Source of the DNA: SZAS-103 sp964449135
GTDB taxonomy: Bacteria > Pseudomonadota > Gammaproteobacteria > Xanthomonadales > Xanthomonadaceae
Reading direction: 5' to 3'
NCBI GenBank assembly: GCA_964449135.1
Contig: CAYUXZ010000041.1
Location: 1 to 24,155, forward strand
Length of the DNA stretch: 24,155 nucleotides
Shown: in pieces, positions 1 to 7,477 of the stretch
Layout of the letters: each line of letters opens with the position of its first letter
Position numbering within the stretch: the first letter of the stretch is position 1
Notes under the pieces: generated by a model
What the model was told of the DNA's origin: nothing
What the model saw: the letters and a program-made list of their open reading frames with translations, nothing else
The model's database searches: none
Program-made: the position numbers and the translations under genes

Positions 1-2
1 AC

Positions 3-458
3 TTCGCCGGCAAGCGCCTGGACTGGTACGTCACCGGCTGGGGCACCGGCGGCACGCTCACCGGCGCGGGCCAGATGATCAAACTCGCGCGCCCGGGAAC
101 GAAGATCGTCACCACCGAGCCGGCCGGCGCCTCGATGCTCGCCGGCAAGGACTGGGCGCCGCACAAGATCCAGGGCTGGACGCCGAACCTGGTTCCGTCC
201 GTGCTCGACCGCAACGTGTACGACCACAACCTGCCGGTCACCGACGAACTCGCCCGCGACACCGCGCGCGATCTGGCGACCAAAGAAGGCATCTTCTGCG
301 GCATTTCCTCGGGCGGCACGTTCGCCGCGGCGCTGCAGGTCGCGCGCGAATTCGCCAAGCCCGGCGACGCGATCCTCGCGATGCTGCCCGACACCGGCGA
401 GCGTTACCTGTCCACGTTCCTGTTCGAGGGCATCAACGAGGGAACGGACGAAGAGTGA
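3..458 (+). CDS. cysK: Cysteine synthase (O-acetylserine sulfhydrylase), 3' part
   Basis: C-terminal 151 residues of a PLP-dependent cysteine synthase; the 5' part lies outside the window. The enzyme makes L-cysteine from O-acetylserine and sulfide in the cytoplasm. The frame is open from base 3. Near the window start it reads VTGWGTGGTLTG, the glycine-rich loop that holds the PLP phosphate. Further on come GISSGGTFAAAL and, near the end, the family motif DTGERYLST. The PLP lysine would lie upstream. The gene ends 16 bases before the glutathione S-transferase ORF on the same strand, so the two may be co-transcribed. The closely related CysM or cystathionine beta-synthase-like enzymes cannot be fully excluded from a fragment, but GERYLST and the compact C-terminus favour CysK. 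Confidence 0.9.
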   Translation, partial: FAGKRLDWYVTGWGTGGTLTGAGQMIKLARPGTKIVTTEPAGASMLAGKDWAPHKIQGWTPNLVPSVLDRNVYDHNLPVTDELARDTARDLATKEGIFCGISSGGTFAAALQVAREFAKPGDAILAMLPDTGERYLSTFLFEGINEGTDEE

Positions 459-474
459 TCGCTTCAATGCAGAT

Positions 475-1059
475 ATGAAGCTCTACTACACGCCACGCTC
501 GCACTTCGCGCGCAAGGTCCGGATTCTGCTTCGGGCCTTGCAACTCGACGTCGAGCTCATCGATGCCGGCAATGCCGCGGACAGCGATCCGGCGCTGTTC
601 GGCCCGAACCCGATGATGAAAGTGCCGACGCTCGTGGACGGCGAGCAGGTCGTGTTCGAGTCGGACCATATCGCCGGCTACCTCGCGCGCAAGTACGATG
701 CGGCCGATCGTTTCGGCGTGCTGACTACGGATGCCGATGTCCTGAATGCGCGGGCGGTGATGAACGGCGTGATGGCCGCGGAAGCCGAACTCATCCTCGC
801 TGCGCGCACCGGCATCGACACGCAGGCGCATCGCCGTTTCGACAAGATGCGCGGATCCATCCGCAACGGCCTGTCGTGGCTGGAAGCGCACCACGGGCTT
901 TTCCCGCGGAAACCGTCCTACCTGACGTTCCATGCGATCTCGATGTGGGATCACCTCGCGTACTACGGGCTGGTCGATCTCGACCACTATCCGCAATTGC
1001 ACGCGCAAGTGATGCGCTGGGCGGACACGCCGTCCATCGCGGAGTCGAAACCGGTCTAG
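475..1059 (+). CDS. Glutathione S-transferase family protein
   Basis: A 194-residue cytosolic protein with a thioredoxin-fold GST N-domain followed by a helical C-domain. The N-terminus MKLYYTPRSHFARKVRI places a candidate catalytic Ser near residue 9. VPTLVDG carries the cis-proline (P51), and the following FESD (E62-S63) matches the glutathione gamma-glutamyl contact. The C-terminal half is less typical and ends soon after residue 190, slightly short for the family, so the substrate cannot be named. It starts 16 bases after cysK without a clear Shine-Dalgarno. Its link to cysteine synthesis (cysteine feeds glutathione) is contextual only. It converges with the small membrane protein gene at 1138. 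Confidence 0.82.
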   Translation: MKLYYTPRSHFARKVRILLRALQLDVELIDAGNAADSDPALFGPNPMMKVPTLVDGEQVVFESDHIAGYLARKYDAADRFGVLTTDADVLNARAVMNGVMAAEAELILAARTGIDTQAHRRFDKMRGSIRNGLSWLEAHHGLFPRKPSYLTFHAISMWDHLAYYGLVDLDHYPQLHAQVMRWADTPSIAESKPV

Positions 1060-1069
1060 TCGCGTTCCG

Positions 1070-1113
1070 AAAAAGAGCCGAAGGCGACCCTGCCGGCATG
1101 ATCGACTCCGGCT
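1070..1113 (-). terminator. Possible intrinsic terminator of the HIG1-type gene
   Basis: Read on the minus strand, AGCCGGAG (1106-1113) pairs with CTTCGGCT (1076-1083), 8 bp with one G-U pair and a long loop of about 22 bases. It is followed by CTTTTTC. It lies 25 bases after the stop of the minus-strand gene at 1138. The long loop makes the call uncertain. Confidence 0.4.
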
Positions 1114-1137
1114 CCGTTTCTCGCCATCTCCGACCAG

Positions 1138-1332
1138 TCAGTGCCTGAAGAACAACCAGGCCGCCACGACGAGCAATGCGGCTCCCTGCAGCACGACACG
1201 AGCAATCATCAACCGCTCGCTGTTGCGCTCGTCCAGCTTTCCTCCGATGCCCATCGACACGATCCCGCTGACCAGGCTGACTGCCGTAGCGATCACCAGA
1301 AGCACCAATACCAGAACCATGAAGGACGACAT
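1138..1332 (-). CDS. Small two-helix membrane protein, HIG1 domain type
   Basis: A 64-residue protein with two hydrophobic helices (about residues 4-26 and 43-62) joined by a polar loop. The loop-to-helix segment LDERNSERLMIARVVLQG resembles the HIG1 signature (NKLMRARVxLQ) seen in bacterial 'twin transmembrane' proteins. Mitochondrial relatives associate with cytochrome oxidase; the bacterial role is not established. I chose the start at 1332 because a perfect AAGGAGG sits 6-7 bases before this ATG. Longer in-frame starts to 1503 would add a non-hydrophobic, low-quality N-terminus. It appears monocistronic and converges with the GST gene. Confidence 0.75.
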   Translation of the reverse strand: MSSFMVLVLVLLVIATAVSLVSGIVSMGIGGKLDERNSERLMIARVVLQGAALLVVAAWLFFRH

Positions 1333-1444
1333 GGCCGACCTCCTTGCGCCGGCCCGAAACGGCCGATCGCAGGTTCCAGCCTGCCATGTTCGGTGGTCGG
1401 CGCACTGACCTGCATCAAGCCGGAGTCCGGCAGACGGGCACGAT

Positions 1445-1591
1445 TCAGCCTGCTGGCTTGCCGGCGTTGCCTTTCGCCAAACCGCGCCAGATGCCGTAGC
1501 CACAGATCAACGCCCACGCACCTTCGAGCAGGAATACCGACAGGCTGAACCGGCCACTGGGCACGCGGGCTCCCGCTAGCTCTCGCTGCAT
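1445..1591 (-). pseudogene. Decayed copy of the 3' end of the small membrane protein gene at 3431
   Basis: Minus-strand remnant, open for 48 codons. It encodes GRFSLSVFLLEGAWALICGY, then GIWRGL, nearly the last third of the 86-residue protein at 3431-3691. The first two transmembrane segments are missing and replaced by an unrelated dozen codons. Bases 1483-1556 match 3457-3530 with 4 mismatches in 74, three of them changing the amino acid, so this copy is not obviously under selection. Its C-terminal tail (AKGNAGKPAG) differs from the intact gene (HARKSV), so it may derive from a paralogue. The stretch 1333-1674 otherwise holds only the short leader of the gene at 1675. Confidence 0.65.
1483..1556. 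repeat. 74-bp direct repeat, copy 1
   Basis: 70 of 74 bases match 3457-3530 in the same orientation. The four mismatches were counted by eye. The two copies bracket the secreted phosphodiesterase gene and its terminator, a unit of about 1.9 kb. Confidence 0.9.
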
Positions 1592-1674
1592 CCGCTCTGT
1601 CACCGCGCATTCAAGCCGCCGTCACACACTCGATCCAGACTCCACGGTTCGGAAAACCCACCAAGGAGCGGATC

Positions 1675-3363
1675 ATGGTCAAGCTGAATGCTTTGGCGCT
1701 GGCGACAGCGCTCTGCGTCGCGTCAACCGGCAGCGCGGCGTTCGCGCAGTTCAACGGCCCCAACAACGTCCGGCACGTGCTGCTGATCAGCATCGACGGC
1801 ATGCACCAGGCCGACCTGGCGAACTGGATCGCGCACAATCCGGCCTCCAACCTCGCCCACTTGTCCTATACAGCGGTCACCTACACGCAGGCCCGCACGC
1901 CCACGCCCTCGGATTCCTTCCCCGGCCTGCTGGCAATGGTCACCGGCGGCACGCCGAAGACGACCGGCGTCTATTACGACGACAGCTACGACCGTACCCT
2001 CTACGCTCCGGGCAGCAACTGCAGCGGCAACGCCGGCATCGAAGCCGTCTATGACGAAAGCCTGGACTACGACTCAAGCAAACTGTTCAGCGGCGGCATC
2101 AACCCCGCGTACCTGCCGATGCAGAAGATTTCGGCGGAACAATGCGTGCCGGTGTATCCGCACAGCTTCCTGAAGAGCAACACCGTGTTCGAGGTGATCA
2201 AGTCGTTTGGTGGCCGCACGGCGTGGGCGGACAAGCATCCGGCCTACGATCTGGTGAATGGCCCTTCGGGTCATGGCGTCGACGACCTGTACACGCCGGA
2301 AATCAATTCGCTGATCGTCAACGGCGGCACGGTCAACGGCGTGAACCTGAGCGCGGCGCTGTCGCTGTGCAACGGCACGAATTCGCTGCCGGTGAGCAAG
2401 GTCAAGGATTTCACCAACTGCATTCCGACGGTGGAAGCCTACGACGACGTCAAGGTCAAGGCCGTGATCAACCAGATCGACGGCCTGAAGTCCGACGGCA
2501 GCGCGGTGGTCGGCGTGCCGACGATCTTCGGTATGAACTTCCAGGCGATCAGCGTCGGCCAGAAGCTGCCGGTCGGCGGCTACGCGGACGCCAACGGCAC
2601 GCCCAGCGCCAACCTCAACAACGCGCTCGCGCACACGGACCAGTCCATCGGCCGGATCGCAGCCGAACTCGACGCGAAGAACCTGCTGCAATCCACGCTG
2701 ATCGTTATCAGCGCCAAGCACGGGCAGTCGCCGATGAACGTCGCCAAACTCGCGATGGAAAGCGGCGGTCGCGGCGACACCAGCGTGCAGGATCCGGCCG
2801 GTTACGTCGCGGCGGCGGATCCCACCGTGGATTCGCCGTCGATCTTCACCAATCCCAACAGCGGCTCCACGCTTTCAATCGATGGCCACGTGCAAACCGA
2901 CGACGTCGGCCTGGTCTGGCTGCAGAACCAGTCTTCGTCGAACGTGGGGAACGTCGTCTATCAGCTGCAGAGCCATGCTGCGGCGATGCACGCCAACCAG
3001 CTCCCGCCGGGAGCCGCGTTCTCCACCAGCATCAGTTCCGGCGCCAGCCTCGCAGCCACGTACGGCGATCCGACGTCCGGCGATCCGGTGGCCTATGCGC
3101 GCGCTCCGAACGTGTTCATCCAGCCCAACGCCGGCGTGATCTACTCGGGCAGCTCGAAGAAGATCGCCGAACACGGCGGCGGCACGCTCGACGACACCAA
3201 CGTCGCGCTGATGTTCTCGTTCCCGTCCCTCGCACAGCGCACCATCAACCTGCCGGTGTCCACGACGCAGATCGCGCCGACGATCCTGCAGGCGTTGTTA
3301 ATCGATCCCACGCGGCTCGATGCGGTGCGCATCGAACACACCCGCGCGCTCGGCATATTCTGA
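1675..3363 (+). CDS. Secreted alkaline phosphatase-superfamily phosphodiesterase/nucleotide pyrophosphatase
   Basis: A 562-residue protein with a Sec signal peptide (hydrophobic residues about 5-22, likely cut after AFA at 24), so it acts in the periplasm or outside the cell. It belongs to the type I phosphodiesterase/nucleotide pyrophosphatase fold. LLISIDGMH supplies the first metal Asp (D41). SDSFPGLLAMVTGG places the nucleophile at about S81, just before the conserved Phe. HTDQSIGRI (D322), SAKHGQSP (H349) and AEHGGG (H500) are candidate metal ligands. In characterised nucleotide pyrophosphatases the H349 region reads DHG, but here Lys348 replaces the Asp; this may be a subfamily trait. 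The substrate is unknown. The start is supported by AAGGAG six bases upstream, and a strong terminator follows. It is a single-gene unit between the two 74-bp repeats. Confidence 0.82.
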   Translation: MVKLNALALATALCVASTGSAAFAQFNGPNNVRHVLLISIDGMHQADLANWIAHNPASNLAHLSYTAVTYTQARTPTPSDSFPGLLAMVTGGTPKTTGVYYDDSYDRTLYAPGSNCSGNAGIEAVYDESLDYDSSKLFSGGINPAYLPMQKISAEQCVPVYPHSFLKSNTVFEVIKSFGGRTAWADKHPAYDLVNGPSGHGVDDLYTPEINSLIVNGGTVNGVNLSAALSLCNGTNSLPVSKVKDFTNCIPTVEAYDDVKVKAVINQIDGLKSDGSAVVGVPTIFGMNFQAISVGQKLPVGGYADANGTPSANLNNALAHTDQSIGRIAAELDAKNLLQSTLIVISAKHGQSPMNVAKLAMESGGRGDTSVQDPAGYVAAADPTVDSPSIFTNPNSGSTLSIDGHVQTDDVGLVWLQNQSSSNVGNVVYQLQSHAAAMHANQLPPGAAFSTSISSGASLAATYGDPTSGDPVAYARAPNVFIQPNAGVIYSGSSKKIAEHGGGTLDDTNVALMFSFPSLAQRTINLPVSTTQIAPTILQALLIDPTRLDAVRIEHTRALGIF

Positions 3364-3388
3364 TAGCAATCAATCGTTCATCTGCATG

Positions 3389-3420
3389 TCGGGCCGGAAA
3401 CATCCGGCCCGATTTTTTTT
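3389..3420 (+). terminator. Intrinsic terminator after the phosphodiesterase gene
   Basis: TCGGGCCGG pairs with CCGGCCCGA, 9 bp with a 6-base loop, followed directly by eight T's (3413-3420). It lies 25 bases after the stop codon. It also sits between the convergent minus-strand gene end at 3431 and the plus-strand gene. Confidence 0.92.
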
Positions 3421-3430
3421 CTGCGAACTC

Positions 3431-3691
3431 CTAGACGGATTTCCGGGCATGCAATCCGCGCCAGATGCCGTAGCTACTGATCAACGCCCACGCACCTTCG
3501 AGCAGGAATACCGACAGGTTGAAGCGGCCATAGAGCGAGACCAGCACGCCGAGCGCGCCGAGCAGGTTCATCAGCTGGAACACGATGCGTTGTCCGTGCA
3601 GCTTGCCGGCCTGCAGCAGGAAGAACGCGAGCAGGATGACTGCAGTGCCGGCGAGGCCGACCCAGTCCCACCATTGCAGTTGCAGGTTCAT
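3431..3691 (-). CDS. Small membrane protein (CBU_0592-like family)
   Basis: An 86-residue protein with three hydrophobic helices (about residues 8-27, 35-52 and 57-76). MNLQLQWWDWVGLAGTAVIL at the start and the GAWALISSYGIWRG region near the end resemble the small family of conserved membrane proteins annotated CBU_0592-like. No function is known. The ATG overlaps the rlmB stop codon (ATGA), so it is the last gene of the rnr-rlmB unit and translationally coupled to rlmB. Its 3' third is duplicated upstream at 1483-1556. The family name is from memory and would need a profile search. Confidence 0.72.
   Translation of the reverse strand: MNLQLQWWDWVGLAGTAVILLAFFLLQAGKLHGQRIVFQLMNLLGALGVLVSLYGRFNLSVFLLEGAWALISSYGIWRGLHARKSV
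3457..3530. repeat. 74-bp direct repeat, copy 2
   Basis: The matching copy to 1483-1556, located within the 3' end of the small membrane protein gene. This is the likely parent copy, because it sits in an intact reading frame. Confidence 0.9.
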
Positions 3692-4452
3692 CGGTTCGCT
3701 CCACGCTGGCGGACGGCTTCGAACAGGGCGACGCCGGCCGCGACGGAAACGTTGAGGCTTTCCACGCCGCCTTGCGCATCGACACCCGGCATCGGGATGT
3801 GCGCGAGCGCGTCGCAGTTCTCGCGGGTGAGCCGGCGCATACCGTCGGCTTCGCCGCCGAGCACGAGCGCGACCGGCCCATGCAGGTCGAGCGCATACAG
3901 CGAACCTCCCTCCTCGCCCGCGAGTCCGTAGATCCAGACGCCGGCGTCGCGGATCGTCTTCAGCGCACGCGCGAGGTTGGTCACGCGCACGACCGGCACG
4001 CGATCGGCCGCGCCCGACGAGGTCTTGCGCACGGTCGCGTTCACCGGCGCGGACTTGTCCTTCGGGATCACCACCGCGGTGACGCCCGCCGCGGCGGCGC
4101 TGCGCAGGCAGGCGCCGAGGTTGTGCGGATCCTGCACGCCGTCCAGCACGAGCAGCAGCGCGCGCGTGCCCGCGGTCTCGATCAGCGCCGGCAGTTCGGT
4201 CTCGTCGAGGCTGCGCGCACCCGCGTAGCGCGCGATCACCCCCTGGTGGCGCAGCCCGCCCGCGATGCCGTCGAGCGACTGCAGCGGCACGCGCCGCGCG
4301 GAGATGCCGAGCTGGTGCGCGCGTTCCTCGATTTCTGTCAGGCGTACGTTCTTCGCGCCGGCCTCGAGCAGCACCTCGCTGACGTGGTCGGGATCGTGCG
4401 CGAGCGCCGCGGCGACCGCGTTGATGCCGGCGATCCATTGTCCTGCGCTCAT
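3688..4452 (-). CDS. rlmB: 23S rRNA (guanosine-2251-2'-O)-methyltransferase RlmB
   Basis: A 254-residue SpoU/TrmH-class (SPOUT) methyltransferase that uses S-adenosylmethionine to 2'-O-methylate G2251 in the 23S rRNA P-loop. An N-terminal substrate-binding domain (about residues 1-75, starting WIAGINAVAAAL) precedes the knotted catalytic domain. All three SPOUT motifs are visible: VQDPHNLGACLRSA with the catalytic Asn and Arg, LVLGGEADGMR, and IPMPG then ESLNVSVAAG. Length is typical. I chose the start at 4452, ten bases after the rnr stop; the in-frame extension upstream overlaps rnr and is rich in Arg without family similarity. The rnr-rlmB order is the common proteobacterial arrangement. 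Confidence 0.95.
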   Translation of the reverse strand: MSAGQWIAGINAVAAALAHDPDHVSEVLLEAGAKNVRLTEIEERAHQLGISARRVPLQSLDGIAGGLRHQGVIARYAGARSLDETELPALIETAGTRALLLVLDGVQDPHNLGACLRSAAAAGVTAVVIPKDKSAPVNATVRKTSSGAADRVPVVRVTNLARALKTIRDAGVWIYGLAGEEGGSLYALDLHGPVALVLGGEADGMRRLTRENCDALAHIPMPGVDAQGGVESLNVSVAAGVALFEAVRQRGANR

Positions 4453-4462
4453 CGGCCTGCCC

Positions 4463-6985
4463 TCATCGACGTTTTCCTTTCGATTTGCCAAAAACCGGCT
4501 TGCGCGCGGACCGCATCGCGATCGTCTCCGATGTCTTTCGCGTCTGCTTCGGTGCTGCACCCGCTGTGTTCGCGCCCGACGACCCGTCGCCCGCATCGGC
4601 GAGCCGGAAATCGATGCGCCGGTCCTCCACGCTCGCGCGCAACACCAGTACGCGCACCGGATCGCCGAGCCGGTATTCGACGCCGCGGCGCTCGCCGGCC
4701 AATGTCTTTCGCACCGGATCGAAGTGGTAATAGTCGTTCGGCAGCTGGGTCACGTGGATCAGGCCGTTGACCTTGGATTCGCTGAGTTCGACGAACAGGC
4801 CAAACGAGGTCACCCCGCTGATCACTCCGTCGAACGTGCTGCCGACGTGCTGCTCCATCCACGCGGCGCGGTAGCGCTCGTCGACTTCGCGCGACGCCTC
4901 GTCGGCGCGACGCGATTTCTCCGAGCATTCCAGCGCGAGGTGTTCCATCGCATGCGGCGTGTACGCGAAATCCTCGGCGGTTCCGCCCGCGAGCGCATGC
5001 TTGATCGCGCGGTGCACGAGCAGGTCCGGATAGCGGCGGATCGGCGAGGTGAAGTGCGCGTAGGCTTCGAGCGCGAGGCCGAAATGGCCGTGGTTGTCGG
5101 TCGAATACACGGCCAGACTCTGCGAGCGCAGCAGCACCGATTCGAGCAGCGCGGCGTCCGGACGCTCGCGGATCTTCTTCAGCAGCGCGGTGAAATCGCG
5201 CGGCTGCACGCGGCCCCAGGCGGGCAGGCTCAGCCCGAACTCCATCAGGAACTCGAGCAGCTCGGCGTACTTGTTCTCCGGCGGCCGATCGTGGATGCGG
5301 TACGGCGCGGGAATGCGGCGCGCGTGCAGGAACGCCGCCGCCTGCACGTTCGCGGCGATCATGCACTCCTCGATCAGCTTGTGCGCGTCGTTGCGCACCA
5401 GCATCCCGGCCTGCACGACCTCGCCCTGCGCGCCGATCACGAAGCGCGTCTCGCCCGACTCGAACTCGATCGCGCCGCGTTTCGTGCGCGCCTTGTCGAG
5501 GATTTCGTAGAGCTGGTGCAGTCGTTGTACATGCGGCAACAGCGCGCCGATCTTCGCGCGAGCCTGCGCCTGGGCGTCTTCGGGTATGCCCTCGCCGATC
5601 GCGTTCCAGACCTCAGTGTAGGTCAGGCGCGCGTGCGAGCGCATCACCGCTTCGTAAAACCGTGACTTCGTCACCTCGCCGGCGCGATCGATCTGCATGT
5701 CGCAGACGAAGCACAGCCGATCGACCTCGGGCTTCAACGAGCAGATGCCGTTCGACAGCGTCTCGGGCAGCATCGGCACGACGAAGCCCGGGAAATACAC
5801 CGAAGTCGCGCGCAACTGCGCCTCATCGTCGAGCGGCGTGCCGGGCTTCACGTAAGCCGACACATCGGCGATCGCGACGACGAGACGGAAACCCTCGCGA
5901 TTGGGTTCGCAATACACCGCGTCGTCAAAATCCTTCGCATCCTCGCCGTCGATCGTGACCAGCGGCATCTTGCGGATGTCGGCACGACCCGCTGCAGCGC
6001 CCGCATCGACCGTCAGCGGAATCGTTTCGGCTTCCGCGATCACCGCCTGCGGAAACTCGTGGGGGATGCCGTGGCTGTGGATCGCGGCTTCGACGGCTTG
6101 CGAGGCGGTGAGCCTGTCGCCGAGCACGGTCAGCACGCGGCCGAACAACTGCCGCCTGGACGCTTCGCCTTCCACGCCCGGCACGATCTCGCAAACCACG
6201 AGTTGGCCGTCGCGCGCGCCTTCGTTCGCACCCGGTGGAATCAGGATGTCCTGCAGCACGCGCTTGTCGTCGGGCACGACGTAACCGATGCCGCTGCGCT
6301 GCGTGTAGCGGCCCATCACGCGGCTCAGACGACGTTCGAGCACCTCGACGATCGCACCTTCGCGCCGGCCGCGCCAATCGATTCCGGTGACGCTCGCGAG
6401 CACGCGGTCGCCATGCATGGACTTGCGCATCTCGTTCGGCGGCAGGAACAGGTCGTCGCCGCCGCCTTCGGGACGCAGGAAGCCGAAACCTTCAGGATTC
6501 GCGATCACGGTGCCCGCGATCAGGTCGAGCTTGCGCGCGACCGCGTAGCCGCCGCGCCGGTTCACGATCACCTGCCCGTCGCGCTGCATCGCGGTGAGGC
6601 GCTTGCCCAGCGCGTCGAGGCGCTCGGCGTCGGCGATCTCCAGTGCCTGCGCGACGTGCTCGACGGTCTGCGGACCCTTGCTCGCGGCGAGCAGCGACAG
6701 GATCGCCTCGCGGCTCGCGATGGGTTTCTCGTAGCGGCCGGCTTCGCGGCCGGCGTGCGGATCGACGAAATGCGGCGCCGGCGAGGATTTCGTTTCGCGC
6801 GACAACGGAGGCGTAGTCTTCGGGATTTCTCGGCGGTCATGGCCGCGTGATTTCGCGCCGTCCGGTTTCCCGGCACGTCCATGCGGCGTCTTGGACTTGC
6901 CCTGCGAAGCCATGCCCTCGGGCATCCACGGCGGCAGCGCGCCGCTCCTGGCCTTGCGCGCGGCGCGGTTGGGTTTTTTCTTCAT
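4463..6985 (-). CDS. rnr: Ribonuclease R
   Basis: An 840-residue 3'-5' exoribonuclease of the RNase II/RNB family that degrades structured RNA and takes part in rRNA and tmRNA quality control. Domain order: a basic Pro/Lys-rich N-terminal extension (about 1-80), a helix-turn-helix-like segment (about 90-145), cold-shock OB domains (about 150-310), the RNB catalytic domain and a C-terminal S1 domain (near 710-795). A Lys/Arg-rich tail follows. The active-site string DGEDAKDFDDAV supplies the four metal Asp residues, D346, D352, D354 and D355. I chose the ATG at 6985 (MKKKPNRAARK). A longer version begins with TTG at 7027 and is less likely. It is the first gene of rnr-rlmB-membrane protein, divergent from tRNA-Leu. 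Confidence 0.96.
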   Translation of the reverse strand: MKKKPNRAARKARSGALPPWMPEGMASQGKSKTPHGRAGKPDGAKSRGHDRREIPKTTPPLSRETKSSPAPHFVDPHAGREAGRYEKPIASREAILSLLAASKGPQTVEHVAQALEIADAERLDALGKRLTAMQRDGQVIVNRRGGYAVARKLDLIAGTVIANPEGFGFLRPEGGGDDLFLPPNEMRKSMHGDRVLASVTGIDWRGRREGAIVEVLERRLSRVMGRYTQRSGIGYVVPDDKRVLQDILIPPGANEGARDGQLVVCEIVPGVEGEASRRQLFGRVLTVLGDRLTASQAVEAAIHSHGIPHEFPQAVIAEAETIPLTVDAGAAAGRADIRKMPLVTIDGEDAKDFDDAVYCEPNREGFRLVVAIADVSAYVKPGTPLDDEAQLRATSVYFPGFVVPMLPETLSNGICSLKPEVDRLCFVCDMQIDRAGEVTKSRFYEAVMRSHARLTYTEVWNAIGEGIPEDAQAQARAKIGALLPHVQRLHQLYEILDKARTKRGAIEFESGETRFVIGAQGEVVQAGMLVRNDAHKLIEECMIAANVQAAAFLHARRIPAPYRIHDRPPENKYAELLEFLMEFGLSLPAWGRVQPRDFTALLKKIRERPDAALLESVLLRSQSLAVYSTDNHGHFGLALEAYAHFTSPIRRYPDLLVHRAIKHALAGGTAEDFAYTPHAMEHLALECSEKSRRADEASREVDERYRAAWMEQHVGSTFDGVISGVTSFGLFVELSESKVNGLIHVTQLPNDYYHFDPVRKTLAGERRGVEYRLGDPVRVLVLRASVEDRRIDFRLADAGDGSSGANTAGAAPKQTRKTSETIAMRSARKPVFGKSKGKRR

Positions 6986-7027
6986 GCGCGCATGGTACAC
7001 GCACGCCGCGCCAGATCGTTGTTTCAA

Positions 7028-7056
7028 TTGACAATGCGAGCCGCGATCTTTATTCT
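7028..7056 (+). promoter_or_regulatory. Sigma-70 promoter of tRNA-Leu
   Basis: A perfect -35 TTGACA (7028-7033), a 17-base spacer and a -10 TATTCT (7051-7056, four of six consensus) lie 28 bases before the tRNA. The bases after the -10 are GC-rich (acgcggctc), as in stable-RNA promoters under stringent control. Confidence 0.8.
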
Positions 7057-7084
7057 ACGCGGCTCCCGAGATTCTGTGACGTCT

Positions 7085-7169
<85 letters not shown>

Positions 7170-7200
7170 GATCGTCACCTCGGGCAGATCCATCCGAAAC

Positions 7201-7224
7201 AACCCGCCGCCAGGCGGGTTTTTC
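7201..7224 (+). terminator. Terminator after tRNA-Leu, probably bidirectional
   Basis: AACCCGCC (7201-7208) and GGCGGGTT (7213-7220) form an 8-bp stem with loop GCCA, followed by T's to 7223. On the minus strand the same stem is followed by GTTTC, so it can also end the transcript of the anti-sigma gene that stops at 7259. Confidence 0.88.
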
Positions 7225-7258
7225 GTTTCCGCGGTCCCGACACTCCGCCTCGGATCGT

Positions 7259-7477
7259 TCACTCCTCCCGATCGCGCAGCCTGCGCATCGCCAGCCGGAT
7301 GCCCGCGAACTGCCGCGCGACGTTGCGGCAGTATTTGCACAAGGCCAGATGCAGCTTGAGTTTCATCGCATCCAGGCGGCCCAGCGGCATGTCCTCGCGC
7401 TTGGACAGCAGCACGGACGCCTGGCGGCAGGTGATCATCATCGCGCCGTCGTCCTTCTTTTTCTCGGCATGGCTCAT
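7259..7477 (-). CDS. Zinc-finger anti-sigma factor (ZAS/zf-HC2 type)
   Basis: A 72-residue soluble protein without a membrane segment. It carries CRQASVLLSKRED, then KLHLALCKYCRNVARQ, giving the His-x3-Cys-x2-Cys zinc-binding pattern of ZAS anti-sigma factors, with the upstream Cys17 as a possible fourth ligand. Its length and layout resemble the MseR-type anti-sigma partner of Neisseria Ecf (family knowledge, from memory). Such proteins hold the ECF sigma factor inactive and release it on thiol oxidation or metal stress. Its ATG overlaps the sigma stop codon (ATGA), giving tight coupling and near 1:1 production. The bidirectional terminator at 7201 lies just downstream. A second Met at residue 13 is an alternative start. 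Confidence 0.85.
   Translation of the reverse strand: MSHAEKKKDDGAMMITCRQASVLLSKREDMPLGRLDAMKLKLHLALCKYCRNVARQFAGIRLAMRRLRDREE

Noticed and set aside
1483..3530. Insertion sequence or transposon flanked by the 74-bp repeats
   Set aside because: No transposase, no terminal inverted repeats and no short target duplication; the repeat is coding sequence of a neighbouring gene.
6986..7027. TTG start giving rnr 14 more residues
   Set aside because: The ATG at 6985 begins the basic MKKKP tail expected for the family; the extra part has no support.
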